Positions 1 to 8,257 of a DNA stretch of 64,000 bases are shown one piece after another. The stretch lies in contig NZ_LT160640.1 in NCBI RefSeq assembly GCF_900048895.1, positions 124,001 through 188,000 of the forward strand, written 5' to 3'. The translations under genes were made by a program, and so were the position numbers. Origin of the DNA: Neglectibacter timonensis. Its GTDB lineage: Bacteria; Bacillota; Clostridia; Oscillospirales; Acutalibacteraceae. The notes beneath the pieces were generated by a model. The model searched no databases, was not told the DNA's origin, and worked only from the letters and a program-made list of their open reading frames with translations. Within the stretch, counting starts at the first letter, position 1. Every line of letters begins with the position of its first letter.

Positions 1-162
1 CTTCGGCTTTGCGATTCCCATAAACTGCTTATGACACTCCCAGAGATCCATAAGCAAACCAAACGGCATGAGCCACACCTCATCCTGCGAGAGACTCAGA
101 TGGGCCATGCCGTAATACAAAAGCCGGGTAAACAACTCCTCGTCACTTACCCGGCCACCGTG
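1..162 (-). CDS. Tail assembly chaperone GT extension (partial, reached by -1 frameshift)
   Basis: This is an open frame of 54 codons with no stop, offset by -1 from the tail chaperone gene immediately upstream. It has no start codon or ribosome binding site of its own at its 5' end. It begins exactly where a slippery run (162-171) would shift ribosomes, so it is read as the T part of a G-T fusion and continues past the left edge of the window. It is rich in Leu, Met and aromatic residues, for example VWLMPFGLLMDLWECHKQ near its visible end. In long-tailed phages the GT fusion recruits the tape measure protein and the tail tube protein. The assignment rests on position, between the major tail protein and the expected tape measure gene, and on the slippery site. 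Confidence 0.72.
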
Positions 163-527
163 TTTTTTCCCTCCGGCTCACTTTCCACGTTCCGCTTGGT
201 ACCACGGTACATTGCCTCCATGATGGCGTCCTTGTAGTCGGTCAGCTCCATCGGGGAGGTGAGAAGCTCCACCTCATCGGCGGTCAGTTCCGGCTTTTTA
301 TCCTCTGGGTGCTTCAGGTTGTGGACGAGGATGGGCTGGTTGCACAGAAGGGTGATGAGCCACACAATCTCGTCCAGCGCCATTTCAAAATTCTCTGCTT
401 TCATCAGCTTCTCGCCCAGGTTTTCCAGGCCGCCGTAGCGTCCGGCGATCTGCTTTGTAGCACGGGTGGTCAGAAGCATCTCATATTCCACGCCGCCGAT
501 GGTGACCATCGCTGTTCTTTCATCCAT
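147..527 (-). CDS. Phage tail assembly chaperone (gpG-like)
   Basis: This 126-residue protein is encoded directly downstream of the major tail protein, the standard place for the G chaperone of siphophages. It starts with ATG after GGAGG spaced nine bases upstream. The sequence is mostly helical and acidic. It has a conserved-looking centre (about residues 30-100) and a charged tail ending EPEGKNTVAG. The slippery run lies in the last ten codons. The likely role is to coat the tape measure protein and prevent tail subunits from premature assembly. Sequence similarity alone is weak, so the call depends mostly on synteny and the frameshift. Confidence 0.75.
   Translation of the reverse strand: MDERTAMVTIGGVEYEMLLTTRATKQIAGRYGGLENLGEKLMKAENFEMALDEIVWLITLLCNQPILVHNLKHPEDKKPELTADEVELLTSPMELTDYKDAIMEAMYRGTKRNVESEPEGKNTVAG
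162..171 (-). promoter_or_regulatory. Programmed -1 frameshift slippery site in the tail chaperone gene
   Basis: On the coding strand the run is GGGAAAAAAC. In the zero frame the codons are GGA AAA AAC, so two overlapping heptamers of the X XXY YYZ type, GGGAAAA and AAAAAAC, lie in the correct phase. The zero-frame stop (147-149) follows four codons after AAC. A -1 slip opens the 54-codon frame that runs off the window. This arrangement is typical of the G/GT tail chaperone pair. Confidence 0.8.
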
Positions 528-541
528 GACTCAGATCCTCC

Positions 542-1156
542 TTAACCTTCGCCGTCCAGAGAGGCCGCAGTGGTTTCCGCATAGGACGGTTCGTAGACTT
601 CCTGGTACCAGTTGGTGATAGTCGATGCGGACACGCCAGCGTCCCCCTCGGTGACCTCGGCTTTCCAGGGGTGCTTGCCCTGGCCGTCCACCTTGTTGCG
701 GCGCATGACCGTCCCCTCGATGGTGGGCGTGGAGAACTCAATGCTCTCGCCCTTGGTAGTCAGGTTGGTAGCAGGGATGCCGAACTTCACCTTGTACAGC
801 CAGAAGTATCGGTACTTGCCGTTTGCTTTCTTTGCACGAAAGCCAATGGCTACAGGAGCGCCGCCGTCCTCGCTGGCGGAGATGATGACGCCGTTCTGGT
901 CGATCACCGCTCCCGTCAGGTCAGATGCGGCGGCTGCGCCGATATCATCCACGCCAAGGGTGAGGGTGCCGCTCTGGAACTCCTTCACCACCTCCGCAGC
1001 GCCATCGTCCGCATACAGCGTTGCCTCCGCAAGCTCCACGGAAAGCTCTGCGGTCATGGCTTTCGCAAGGGATGTAGGGGTGGCATAGGTCTCGTTGCCG
1101 TCCTCGTCCTCCGTGATTTTTGAATAGAAAAGTTTATCAAGGCCAATGGTAGCCAT
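542..1156 (-). CDS. Major tail tube protein (phi13-type)
   Basis: This 204-residue protein begins MATIGLDKLFYSKI and has an acidic loop soon after (TEDEDGNETYATP), features of the phi13-like major tail protein family. It polymerises into the tube of the long non-contractile tail. The middle has the alternating beta pattern of tail-tube folds, and the C-terminus (YQEVYEPSYAE) is tyrosine- and acid-rich. The start is ATG with GGAGG eight bases upstream. Upstream comes the tail-completion gene and downstream the G/GT chaperone, which is the canonical order. The upstream gap of about 100 bases contains a short CCGGCG/CGCCGG hairpin, perhaps setting high expression of this abundant protein. Confidence 0.88.
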   Translation of the reverse strand: MATIGLDKLFYSKITEDEDGNETYATPTSLAKAMTAELSVELAEATLYADDGAAEVVKEFQSGTLTLGVDDIGAAAASDLTGAVIDQNGVIISASEDGGAPVAIGFRAKKANGKYRYFWLYKVKFGIPATNLTTKGESIEFSTPTIEGTVMRRNKVDGQGKHPWKAEVTEGDAGVSASTITNWYQEVYEPSYAETTAASLDGEG

Positions 1157-1175
1157 ATCTCATTCCTCCAATCTA

Positions 1176-1190
1176 CCGGCGAGCCGCCGG
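1176..1190. promoter_or_regulatory. Short GC hairpin upstream of the major tail gene
   Basis: CCGGCG and CGCCGG form a 6-bp stem with a three-base loop just upstream of the ribosome binding site of the major tail gene. No T run follows. It may protect a processed mRNA end or may be incidental; I cannot tell which. Confidence 0.3.
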
Positions 1191-1258
1191 GAGCAATTCG
1201 CGCACCAGCTTTTGCGCTGATTTGACTTTATCGCCCGCGCCGTTACGCCGTTCATACT

Positions 1259-1594
1259 TTAAAGTCCGTATAGTTTCGCCACGTCAATGGCATAGTGGTG
1301 GTAGCCGGTATCATCCTCATGCCCGATATACCGTCTGTCCGTAATGGTAAAATCAGCGGCAAGCAGGGTCTTGGAAAGCTGCTTTTTCCGCTTCAGATAA
1401 TTTCCCCTGGAGAACAGGGAGAGCCGTGCTTCCTGAGTCTCATATTCCGGCAGATTATCGGCATGAAGCTCGTAGGTATCCGCAAGCGGCGTGACCACCA
1501 CGTACTCCTCCGGCGGCTCATCGGAGAACACGCCAGTCTCCACAGGCAGGCCGCAGTTTGTGACTGCTGCCTTGATTTCCGAAAGTAAACTCAA
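1259..1594 (-). CDS. Tail terminator / tail-completion protein
   Basis: This 111-residue protein lies between the HK97 gp10-like gene and the major tail protein, where siphophages encode the tail terminator that caps the tube and joins the head. The start codon is TTG, overlapping the upstream stop in a TTGA arrangement, with GGAGG nine bases upstream; this points to translational coupling. The sequence shows a compact alpha/beta pattern (VVVTPLADTYELHAD, then RYIGHEDDTGYHHYAIDV) resembling minor tail proteins of this position. The function is inferred from synteny and length. Confidence 0.65.
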   Translation of the reverse strand: MSLLSEIKAAVTNCGLPVETGVFSDEPPEEYVVVTPLADTYELHADNLPEYETQEARLSLFSRGNYLKRKKQLSKTLLAADFTITDRRYIGHEDDTGYHHYAIDVAKLYGL

Positions 1595-2022
1595 ATATTC
1601 TCCACCTCCTCGCCCAGCTTTGCCTTCATGGCGCTGATACAGGCGTTTTTGGATGCCGATCGGGCGGGCTTCAGAAACGGCTTTGCAGGCTGGCCGCTTT
1701 TGCCGTATTCCAGGATGGTGGCGATTTTGGCGTTGCTGTCGCCGTCAGAACGGGGTTCGGAAAAGCCCACCTTTATGTCAAAATCCCCGTTCCTGTCCTG
1801 CAGGGCGGGAGAAGTGCCAAGGGAGCGTAAAAGCTCCCCAGTGCTTCTGGAGTCATACTTTGTCCCGCTGCCAATGACAGACTGCAAATTGGAGCGCACC
1901 TTGTCCTCCACGACCTCTGCGCCTGCCTCCAGCACTTTCGGGATGATCTCATCCGTCTTATCCGCCAGCCGGGATACCTTCATCAGAAAGTCCTCCGGCA
2001 TTTTCCATGTTGCTTTAGCCAC
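1591..2022 (-). CDS. HK97 gp10-family tail-completion protein
   Basis: The 143-residue product has the features of the HK97 gp10 family: an N-terminal amphipathic helix, a helix with AGAEVVEDKVRSNL, then KVGFSEP and a C-terminal ILEYGKSGQPAKPFLKPA block. The EYG...PFLRPA-like segment is the family hallmark. These proteins sit at the head-tail interface. The start is GTG with GGAGG nine bases upstream, and it overlaps the upstream head-tail adaptor gene by eight bases, so the genes are probably translated as a coupled set. Confidence 0.85.
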   Translation of the reverse strand: MAKATWKMPEDFLMKVSRLADKTDEIIPKVLEAGAEVVEDKVRSNLQSVIGSGTKYDSRSTGELLRSLGTSPALQDRNGDFDIKVGFSEPRSDGDSNAKIATILEYGKSGQPAKPFLKPARSASKNACISAMKAKLGEEVENI

Positions 2023-2347
2023 CCGCTTTCACCTCCGTCCCCAGTACCTCCAGATACATCCCTCTGCCTTTGACATCCTCTACAGAAGTGATCTCGAAGG
2101 TATGCCCGTCACAGAGGATTCGCATATCCGTTGTTATTTCCACACCTGGAATGACTCGGAATCGGAACAGATCGGTGGCCGTAGAGAAGGACGCCATGTT
2201 TGCCCATTTCTCACTGCCATGCCGACCTTCCCGGTATGCCCGCACCTCTGCCACGGTCACATCTGTTTCCGTCTTGAAGCCGTCCTCATCCTGAGTAAAC
2301 TGTTTCTCTACGATGGAAATGAAGGTGTTCATCTTGCCAAAGCTCAT
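2015..2347 (-). CDS. Phage head-tail adaptor (head closure) protein
   Basis: The 110-residue protein resembles the SPP1 gp16-type head closure family. It is a small beta-barrel protein with a long loop carrying RAYREGRHGSEKW, followed by FRFRVIPGVEITTDMRIL, a GHTFEITSVEDV strand pair and YLEVLGTEV. It closes the portal channel after packaging and joins the tail. I chose the ATG at 2347, two bases after the upstream stop and preceded by GGAAGGTG; a TTG five codons earlier would overlap the upstream gene and lacks a ribosome binding site. Confidence 0.83.
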   Translation of the reverse strand: MSFGKMNTFISIVEKQFTQDEDGFKTETDVTVAEVRAYREGRHGSEKWANMASFSTATDLFRFRVIPGVEITTDMRILCDGHTFEITSVEDVKGRGMYLEVLGTEVKAGG

Positions 2348-2349
2348 GG

Positions 2350-2661
2350 TCACACCTTCCAATCCCGGTCAAGCCGCAGCAGAAGATTGACTGTGTTCCA
2401 CACCTGCTGTGCCGCATTGGTGTTGTCTGCGAAGAAGCCGCCTGTGGAGCCATCCCTGGACTCATAGAAATGCGATGCCAGCATGATCACCGCCTGTTCG
2501 GTAGTGGCTGGCATCGTATTTTCTGAGTAGTAGCCCTCCGGGATATGCTGGTAGCTCTCCGCATAGGAAACAGCGGCAGTGATGTAGCCCTTCAGTAGCT
2601 CATCGTCCGCCGAATGCGCCAGGATGAGATTGGCTTTGACCTTAGAAAGAAGTGCATCCAT
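2350..2661 (-). CDS. Head-tail connector protein (gp6-like)
   Basis: This 103-residue helical protein sits directly downstream of the major capsid gene. The pattern MDALLSKVKANLILAHSADD, then LKGYITAAVSYAESYQ, then a C-terminal helix with WNTVNLLLRLDRDW, is that of the gp6-like connector family that rings the portal. The ATG is eight bases from GGAGG; a GTG one codon earlier is less well spaced. Coupling to the next gene is tight. Confidence 0.82.
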   Translation of the reverse strand: MDALLSKVKANLILAHSADDELLKGYITAAVSYAESYQHIPEGYYSENTMPATTEQAVIMLASHFYESRDGSTGGFFADNTNAAQQVWNTVNLLLRLDRDWKV

Positions 2662-2679
2662 CACCGCCGCCTCCTCTCA

Positions 2680-3882
2680 TTAGCCCGCAGACTTCTGCGC
2701 CAGCACCTTGATGGCCTCCGGCAGGATCAGCTTGCCGTCCACACGCTGGGAGGCAAGGAAGCCAACCTGGCCGGTAGCGGCATACAGTTCGTTGAGACGC
2801 TTGAAGGAACGCCCCTGGCGGTCAGCGATCCAGTAATAGCTGAAATCACCGAAGGCGATGGTCTTGGCGTCTGCGGCAATGGCAGGCATATACGCAGAGG
2901 TACGTACCGGCTTGCCAAGCAGCAGATCAGGAGCGCCTGCGGTCAGGGAAGGCTGCCAGAGGTACTGACCCTGGTTGTCCTTCAGCTTGCGGATAGCCTT
3001 GATAGTGGAATCGTTCAGCACCCACACAGCGTTTCTGCGGTAAGGGGCTTTCAGGGAGTAGAACAGGTCGATCAGCTCATCGGCAGTGATCGCCGTAGCG
3101 GATGCAGCAGTCACACCGACTTCTGCACCTCCGGTCTCTGCCAGCACACCGAGGGGTTTGCCAGTACCGTCTCCGGTGAAGAAGGACTCCTCTTCCTTGG
3201 CACCGATACGGCGGGCAAACTCACGGGAGATGTAGCTCTCCAGGTCAAAGACGCTGTCGTTGAGCAGTTCCTCGGAAACCTTGATCATGGTGCCCAGCTT
3301 GTAAGCACCGATAGACACCTGCCCGAAGGAATCATCGCTCTCCAGGTATGCGCCCTCCTCATCGATCCAGGACGCAGTGCCCTTGGTGGCTACCACGGGG
3401 ATCTTGCGGTCACCGCTGGAGGTCTGGATGATCTTCGCCAGCTGACGGAAGATGTTCTCTTCCTCCAGAGCTTCTACCAGAGTACGCTCATACTCGTCAG
3501 GAACCAGATACCCACCCTCGGAATCGGTGCCGATCTGCAGGGCGTTCATCACGGTGGGCATAGGAGTCTTAGAGCGCATCATGTTCCAAAAGTTCTGGAG
3601 GTACTCATCCGTGGCACGGCCGGTCTTGGCAGTTTCCTTGCCGTTCATGGGCTTGCCGGTGAGGGGCTTGTTTACCGGGCGGTTCAGCTCCGCATCCAGC
3701 GCCTCCTGACGCTCCAGACGGGCGATCTCCTTGCCCAGGTCGGTAATTTCCTGCTCCATGCGGGAGTAGGTGGCATCGTCCTCAGCGGACAGAGTGCCCT
3801 TGTCGGTACGATGGGAATCCAGGAATGCCTTGGTGGCCTCCCAGGCTTTGGCGCGCTTTTCGCGCAGTTCAAGAATAGTCAT
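2680..3882 (-). CDS. Major capsid protein, HK97 fold
   Basis: The 400-residue protein has a strongly charged, coiled-coil N-terminus (about 1-65) that acts as the scaffolding delta domain in this family. A linker rich in Gly and Lys (about 65-85) follows, then the HK97-fold body. Recognisable body segments include SEGGYLVPDEYERTLVEALEE, RKIPVVATKGTASWIDEEGA, VSEELLNDSVFDLESYISRE, and a C-terminal GFLASQRVDGKLILPEA. The delta domain is normally removed by the prohead protease encoded just upstream. The start is ATG with GGAGG nine bases upstream. Length and order (portal, protease, capsid) are standard for the group. Confidence 0.95.
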   Translation of the reverse strand: MTILELREKRAKAWEATKAFLDSHRTDKGTLSAEDDATYSRMEQEITDLGKEIARLERQEALDAELNRPVNKPLTGKPMNGKETAKTGRATDEYLQNFWNMMRSKTPMPTVMNALQIGTDSEGGYLVPDEYERTLVEALEEENIFRQLAKIIQTSSGDRKIPVVATKGTASWIDEEGAYLESDDSFGQVSIGAYKLGTMIKVSEELLNDSVFDLESYISREFARRIGAKEEESFFTGDGTGKPLGVLAETGGAEVGVTAASATAITADELIDLFYSLKAPYRRNAVWVLNDSTIKAIRKLKDNQGQYLWQPSLTAGAPDLLLGKPVRTSAYMPAIAADAKTIAFGDFSYYWIADRQGRSFKRLNELYAATGQVGFLASQRVDGKLILPEAIKVLAQKSAG

Positions 3883-3896
3883 AGTCGTTATCCTCC

Positions 3897-4649
3897 TTAA
3901 AATTTCATCAAATTAAGCCGCTCGTAGAGACTATCCACGGAGCGGCCCTGGGGTTTGGGGTCTTCAGTTTTCTTCGGGTTGGTCTTGCACTTCGCTGCAA
4001 TCTTATCCATGAGGGAATTGACCACAGCGGCTTTGGAATACAGCATGGACACCGCAGGCGGCTCCATATCCTCCGGCACTTCGGAGCGTTTCATGACTTC
4101 ATCTGCAAAGCCAAGTTCTATTGCCTTGCTCGCGTCCATCCAGGTTTCGGCATCCATGAGATGAGAGAGACGTGCGCGGGAGAGACCGGTCTTGATCTCA
4201 TAGGCATTGATGATGGAATCTTTCACGCTCCCAAGCATCTCGATGGCTTTCTGCATCTCTGCGGTATCGCCCATTGCCACGGTCATAGGGTTGTGGATCA
4301 TCATCATGGATACCGGAGATACCAGTACGCGGGTACCAGCCATAGCGATCACGCTTGCCGCAGATGCCGCAATGCCATCAATCTTGACCGTGACATTGCC
4401 CTTGTAGTCCATCAGCATATTGTAGATTTGTGCCGCTGCCACGCAGTCGCCGCCGGGGCTGTTGATCCAGACGGTGATGTCGCCGGAGCCTGCCATCAGT
4501 TCTTCTTTGAAAAGCTGGGGCGTGATATCATCGTCAAACCAGCTTTCCTCGGCGATGGTGCCGTTCAGGAACAGCGTTCTCTCCACTGTTTCCGTCTGAT
4601 TCTCCTGATTCGTCACCGTCCTGTTCTTCCACTTCCAGAACTTCTTCAT
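3897..4649 (-). CDS. ClpP-type prohead maturation protease
   Basis: This is a 250-residue serine peptidase of the S14 (ClpP-like) family used by HK97-type phages to cleave the scaffold part of the capsid protein. INSPGGD (about 63-69) forms the oxyanion region, GIAASAAS (about 92-99) carries the nucleophilic serine (about Ser96), and MMIHNP (about 116-121) carries the catalytic histidine. I chose the ATG at 4649 because AAGGAGG lies just upstream. The frame stays open 35 codons further upstream but lacks a good site. The first 116 bases overlap the 3' end of the portal gene in another frame. Confidence 0.93.
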   Translation of the reverse strand: MKKFWKWKNRTVTNQENQTETVERTLFLNGTIAEESWFDDDITPQLFKEELMAGSGDITVWINSPGGDCVAAAQIYNMLMDYKGNVTVKIDGIAASAASVIAMAGTRVLVSPVSMMMIHNPMTVAMGDTAEMQKAIEMLGSVKDSIINAYEIKTGLSRARLSHLMDAETWMDASKAIELGFADEVMKRSEVPEDMEPPAVSMLYSKAAVVNSLMDKIAAKCKTNPKKTEDPKPQGRSVDSLYERLNLMKF

Positions 4650-5913
4650 CGGGGTTTTCCTCCTTTCCGTCATCGTTCGGTTGTGTATCTGCAAAAGCTC
4701 CGGCGTTGCCAAGCGGGAGCATATTGCCGTTGATAAGGTAAAGATCGCCGCCATCCTCGGCAGGGATGCGGTCCATATTCTCCAGTTCCCGGATGTCGTT
4801 GGCGCTCATCCAGCCGTTCTGCCTTGCCGTAGCATAGCCGTTCATGCGGCTGGCATAATCCCCTCGGAGCAGACCTTCCACATTGAACTTGGTAAAATAC
4901 TGTTTCTTTTCCTCTGCGGAAAAGAGCGTCCGCTGGATGGACTGCTCCCAGCGCACCAGCCAGGGCTCCAGCGTGTATTTCACGAACTCCAGCGACTGCT
5001 GCTCAATATTGGAGAAGCTGGACTTTTCCAGGTCGCCAACCATATGGGGCGGTACTCGGAAAATACGGGCGATCTCGTTGATCTGGAACTTTCTCGTTTC
5101 CAAAAACTGCGCCTGTTCCGGGGAGATGCCAATGGGCGTATATTTCATACCTTCCTCTAAGACAGCGATCTTGTTGGCGTTGCCGCTGCCGCCGAAGGTG
5201 GACTGCCAGCTTTCCCGGACACGCTGTGGGTCTTTGATGGTTCCCGGATGCTCCAGCACCCCACCAGGAGCAGCACCGTTGGCAAAGAATTTTGCCCCAT
5301 ATTCTTCACAGGCAATGGCCATGCCGATGGCGTTTTTCGCCATAGCGATAGGGGAATAGCCCACCAGCCCATCAAATCCAAGCCCTGGGATATGCAGCAC
5401 GTCCGAGGGCTTCAGCCGCACGACTGTGCCCTTGACTGTGGGCGCATCGTCCGTGCTGAACGTGTATTCGTAGTAGAGTTTGCCGTCCCTGTCACGGTCT
5501 ACCGTCATCCTGTCCGGCATCAGCGGATAAAGGGCAATGACCTCACCTTTACCGTTGCGGATGATCTGGGCGTAGGCATTACCCCACAGCAATAGGTGGG
5601 TCATGAGCGTTTCCCGGAACACGAAAGAACTCATCTCCGGGTTCGGCTCATCGTGGAGAAGCAGATACAGCGGGTGGTCGATGGCCTTTTCCTTGCCGCC
5701 ATCCTCTTTGTAGCGGTAGAGGTGGAGCGGCAGTCCCGCCACAGCCTCCGCCAGGATACGGACGCAGGAATAAACTGCTGTCATCTGCATGGCGGAGCGT
5801 TCATTGACACGCTTGCCCGCCGAGCTATTGCCAAAGAAAAAGCTGTAGGCGCTGCCCGTGGTGCGATTCTGGGGCTTATCCCGGGAACGGAAAAGCCCTG
5901 AAAAGATACCCAT
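4534..5913 (-). CDS. Portal protein, HK97 family
   Basis: The 459-residue portal forms the dodecameric ring through which DNA is packaged. Family features are the N-terminal SAMQMTAVYSCVRILAEAVAGL segment, LLLWGNAYAQIIRN, the FGGSGNANKIAVLEEGMKY block and RVPPHMVGDLEKSSFSNIE before the long C-terminal helix region. The last about 50 residues are very acidic (EEVLEVEEQDGDESGESDG) and are encoded where the protease gene starts in another frame. The start is ATG. The gene lies between TerL and the protease. Confidence 0.95.
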   Translation of the reverse strand: MGIFSGLFRSRDKPQNRTTGSAYSFFFGNSSAGKRVNERSAMQMTAVYSCVRILAEAVAGLPLHLYRYKEDGGKEKAIDHPLYLLLHDEPNPEMSSFVFRETLMTHLLLWGNAYAQIIRNGKGEVIALYPLMPDRMTVDRDRDGKLYYEYTFSTDDAPTVKGTVVRLKPSDVLHIPGLGFDGLVGYSPIAMAKNAIGMAIACEEYGAKFFANGAAPGGVLEHPGTIKDPQRVRESWQSTFGGSGNANKIAVLEEGMKYTPIGISPEQAQFLETRKFQINEIARIFRVPPHMVGDLEKSSFSNIEQQSLEFVKYTLEPWLVRWEQSIQRTLFSAEEKKQYFTKFNVEGLLRGDYASRMNGYATARQNGWMSANDIRELENMDRIPAEDGGDLYLINGNMLPLGNAGAFADTQPNDDGKEENPDEEVLEVEEQDGDESGESDGNSGENAVPERHHRRGKLV

Positions 5914-5932
5914 ATGTGATCACCGTCCTTCC

Positions 5933-7534
5933 TCAAATAAACAAAAGGCCCCGGCTGTCATAAACCGAAGCTCCCGTATCATTGCCACAGCGGATCGCAC
6001 GATCAAGCCCCATAATGGTGGCGATGGCTCCGTCGATCTTCTCTGTGGATTTTTCCTTGTCCGCCTTGATGTTGCCTGCCGGGTCGGTGCGGATGTAGAT
6101 GTTGTCCATCATCCACCGCAGCACTGGGTGCCCGCCGTGGGCGATTTTCTCCTCCAGCACCAGCTTCATCAGTTCCTTGGTCGGTGGGGACATATCCTTA
6201 AAACCCTGACCGAAGGGAACGACTGTAAAGCCCATGCCCTCCAGGTTCTGCACCATCTGCACCGCGCCCCAGCGGTCAAAGGCGATCTCCCGAATATTGA
6301 ACCGTTCACCCAGCTGTTCGATGAATTTCTCGATGTAGCCGTAGTGGACCACATTGCCTTCAGTAGTCTGCAAAAAGCCCTGACGTTCCCAAAGGTCATA
6401 GGGAACGTGGTCACGGCGGACACGCAGATCCATCTGTTCCTCCGGTATCCAGAAGTATGGAAGGATCACATATTTGTCATCTTCATCCTCCGGTGGGAAC
6501 ACCAGCACAAAAGCCGTGATATCCGTAGTAGAGGACAGGTCCAGACCGCCATAGCAGACGCGACCTTCCAGATCATTCTCGTTTACGGCAAAGGAGCATT
6601 TATCCCATTTATCCATCGGCATCCATCTGATAGCCTGCTTTACCCATTGATTGAGCCTGAGCTGCCGGAAAGCATTCTCCTCAGCGGGATTTTGTTTTGC
6701 GGACTCGCAGGCGGCTTTTACCTTATCGATGCCGACCGTAATACCGAGAGAGGGGTTTGCCTTTTTCCACACTTTTGGGTCCGTCCAATCATCAGACTCA
6801 TCTGCGCCATAGATCACCGGATAGAAGGTCGGATCGATTTTGCGTCCGGCCAGAATATCCTGTGCCTTCTGGTGCGTTTCATAGCAGATAGACTTTGTAT
6901 CCGTACCGGCAGTCGTGATAAGGAAATATAAAGGCTGCATACGCGCATCGCCAGAGCCCTTGGTCATAACATCAAAGAGCTTTCGGTTGGGCTGCGTGTG
7001 CAGCTCATCAAATACCACGCCGTGGATATTAAAGCCGTGTTTACTGTAGGCTTCTGCAGAAAGCACCTGATAGAAGCTGTTGGTAGGAGCGTAAACTATA
7101 CGCTTGGTGGCCGTTAGGATTTTGACGCGCCGGTTAAGCGCCGGACACATCCTGACCATATCGGCTGCCACTTCAAAAACAATGGACGCCTGCTGACGAT
7201 CCGCAGCGCAGCCGTAGACCTCTGCACGTTCCTCACCGTCGCCGCATGTGAGCAGGAGTGCCACCGCAGCGGCCAGCTCCGATTTGCCCTGTTTCTTCGG
7301 TATCTCGATGTACGCCGTATTGAACTGCCGATAGCCGTTGGGCTTCAGAACTCCAAACAGGTCTCGGATGATCTGCTCCTGCCAGTCGATCAGCTCAAAG
7401 GGCTTGCCTGCCCAGGTGCCCTTGGTATGGCTGAGAGACTCGATAAACATCACTGCAAAATCGGCAGCGTCCTTATCGTAGTGTGAGGTCTTCGCCATAA
7501 ACCGGGTAGGCGTGTATTTCTTCAGTTTTCGCAT
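5933..7534 (-). CDS. Terminase large subunit
   Basis: This protein of about 533 residues has the two-domain structure of phage terminases. The ATPase domain carries Walker A PKKQGKSE (about 79-86) and Walker B VVFDE (about 173-177). The C-terminal nuclease domain carries GGLDLSSTTD, FDRWGAVQMV and a terminal ATIMGLDRA. It cuts and pumps DNA into the prohead with TerS and the portal. The ATG at 7534 has GGAGG eight bases upstream, while the TTG five codons earlier lies inside that site. TerS is not adjacent but about 7.6 kb away, which is unusual. Confidence 0.95.
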   Translation of the reverse strand: MRKLKKYTPTRFMAKTSHYDKDAADFAVMFIESLSHTKGTWAGKPFELIDWQEQIIRDLFGVLKPNGYRQFNTAYIEIPKKQGKSELAAAVALLLTCGDGEERAEVYGCAADRQQASIVFEVAADMVRMCPALNRRVKILTATKRIVYAPTNSFYQVLSAEAYSKHGFNIHGVVFDELHTQPNRKLFDVMTKGSGDARMQPLYFLITTAGTDTKSICYETHQKAQDILAGRKIDPTFYPVIYGADESDDWTDPKVWKKANPSLGITVGIDKVKAACESAKQNPAEENAFRQLRLNQWVKQAIRWMPMDKWDKCSFAVNENDLEGRVCYGGLDLSSTTDITAFVLVFPPEDEDDKYVILPYFWIPEEQMDLRVRRDHVPYDLWERQGFLQTTEGNVVHYGYIEKFIEQLGERFNIREIAFDRWGAVQMVQNLEGMGFTVVPFGQGFKDMSPPTKELMKLVLEEKIAHGGHPVLRWMMDNIYIRTDPAGNIKADKEKSTEKIDGAIATIMGLDRAIRCGNDTGASVYDSRGLLFI

Positions 7535-7560
7535 AGGCACCACCTCCAAAATGGCATAAA

Positions 7561-7630
7561 AATAGCACCGGCTATTTCTAACCGATGCTTAAAAATACAG
7601 GTTGACAAACTGGAAATTGTATTACCAGTT
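7561..7630. other. Short gap between TerL and kinase gene with inverted repeats
   Basis: Within this AT-rich gap AAACTGG and CCAGTTT form a 7-bp inverted repeat (about 7604-7628) just downstream of the kinase stop on the minus strand; it could terminate the kinase transcript weakly. AATAGC and GGCTATT pair nearby. No T run follows, so a terminator is only a possibility. Confidence 0.35.
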
Positions 7631-8185
7631 TTAAAGCGATTCAAGAAGTAAGGTCGCTTTATTTGCAACTTTCTCTTTAATAGCAGAAACTGTATCTTCA
7701 ACGGAAAGTTGTGTTGTATCTAAAATATTTTTCTCGTATGCTCCCAAATTATTAAATTGCTCCCACATGATTTCTACTAACTCAATATTAGTTTTTCTAT
7801 CTAATTTTGAGCGTTCAATCGCCCGCTTCATGGTTTCTTCCTTATTAGCCCTCAAAACGATATAATGCACTTCATATCCCTCTCGTACAATGTTTAGCCA
7901 CGGCTCTAAAAACCACGGACCGATAATACCGTCTACAATCACATCATATCCTCCACGGACATAACGCTTTGCGGCTTCTAAAAAAGCCTCAATCACAATT
8001 AGATTTTGCTCATTAGATTCCGGCAAATGTGGGGGGATTGCTCCTTTACTAAGATAATGGTAAAAATCATCCGTGTGCATATGCACAGATTTTTCCATAG
8101 TGGATTCTTTGGCAACAATAGCTGATGTTGTGGTTTTTCCTGTTCCTGGTGCGCCAGTAATTACAATAATTCTTCCGCTCTTCAT
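7631..8185 (-). CDS. P-loop nucleotide kinase-like protein (AAA family)
   Basis: The 184-residue protein starts with a Walker A motif, ITGAPGTGKTTT (about residues 9-20). HTDDFYHYL and a VIVDGIIGPWF segment follow, as in small-molecule phosphotransferases of the shikimate kinase, chloramphenicol phosphotransferase and zeta-toxin superfamily. LRANKEETMKRAIERS resembles the lid region. The substrate is unknown. It is clearly AT-richer than the flanking phage genes and has loose spacing on both sides, so it is probably a cargo gene (moron) inserted between TerL and the amidoligase cassette. The ATG follows GAGGGGAT. A role in resistance, toxin chemistry or nucleotide metabolism cannot be separated from sequence alone. 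Confidence 0.7.
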   Translation of the reverse strand: MKSGRIIVITGAPGTGKTTTSAIVAKESTMEKSVHMHTDDFYHYLSKGAIPPHLPESNEQNLIVIEAFLEAAKRYVRGGYDVIVDGIIGPWFLEPWLNIVREGYEVHYIVLRANKEETMKRAIERSKLDRKTNIELVEIMWEQFNNLGAYEKNILDTTQLSVEDTVSAIKEKVANKATLLLESL

Positions 8186-8257
8186 TTATTTTTATCCCCT
8201 CAATTCCGATTTGTCCCCACCAAGATTACTTTATTATACAGCAAAATTGTGAATTTT

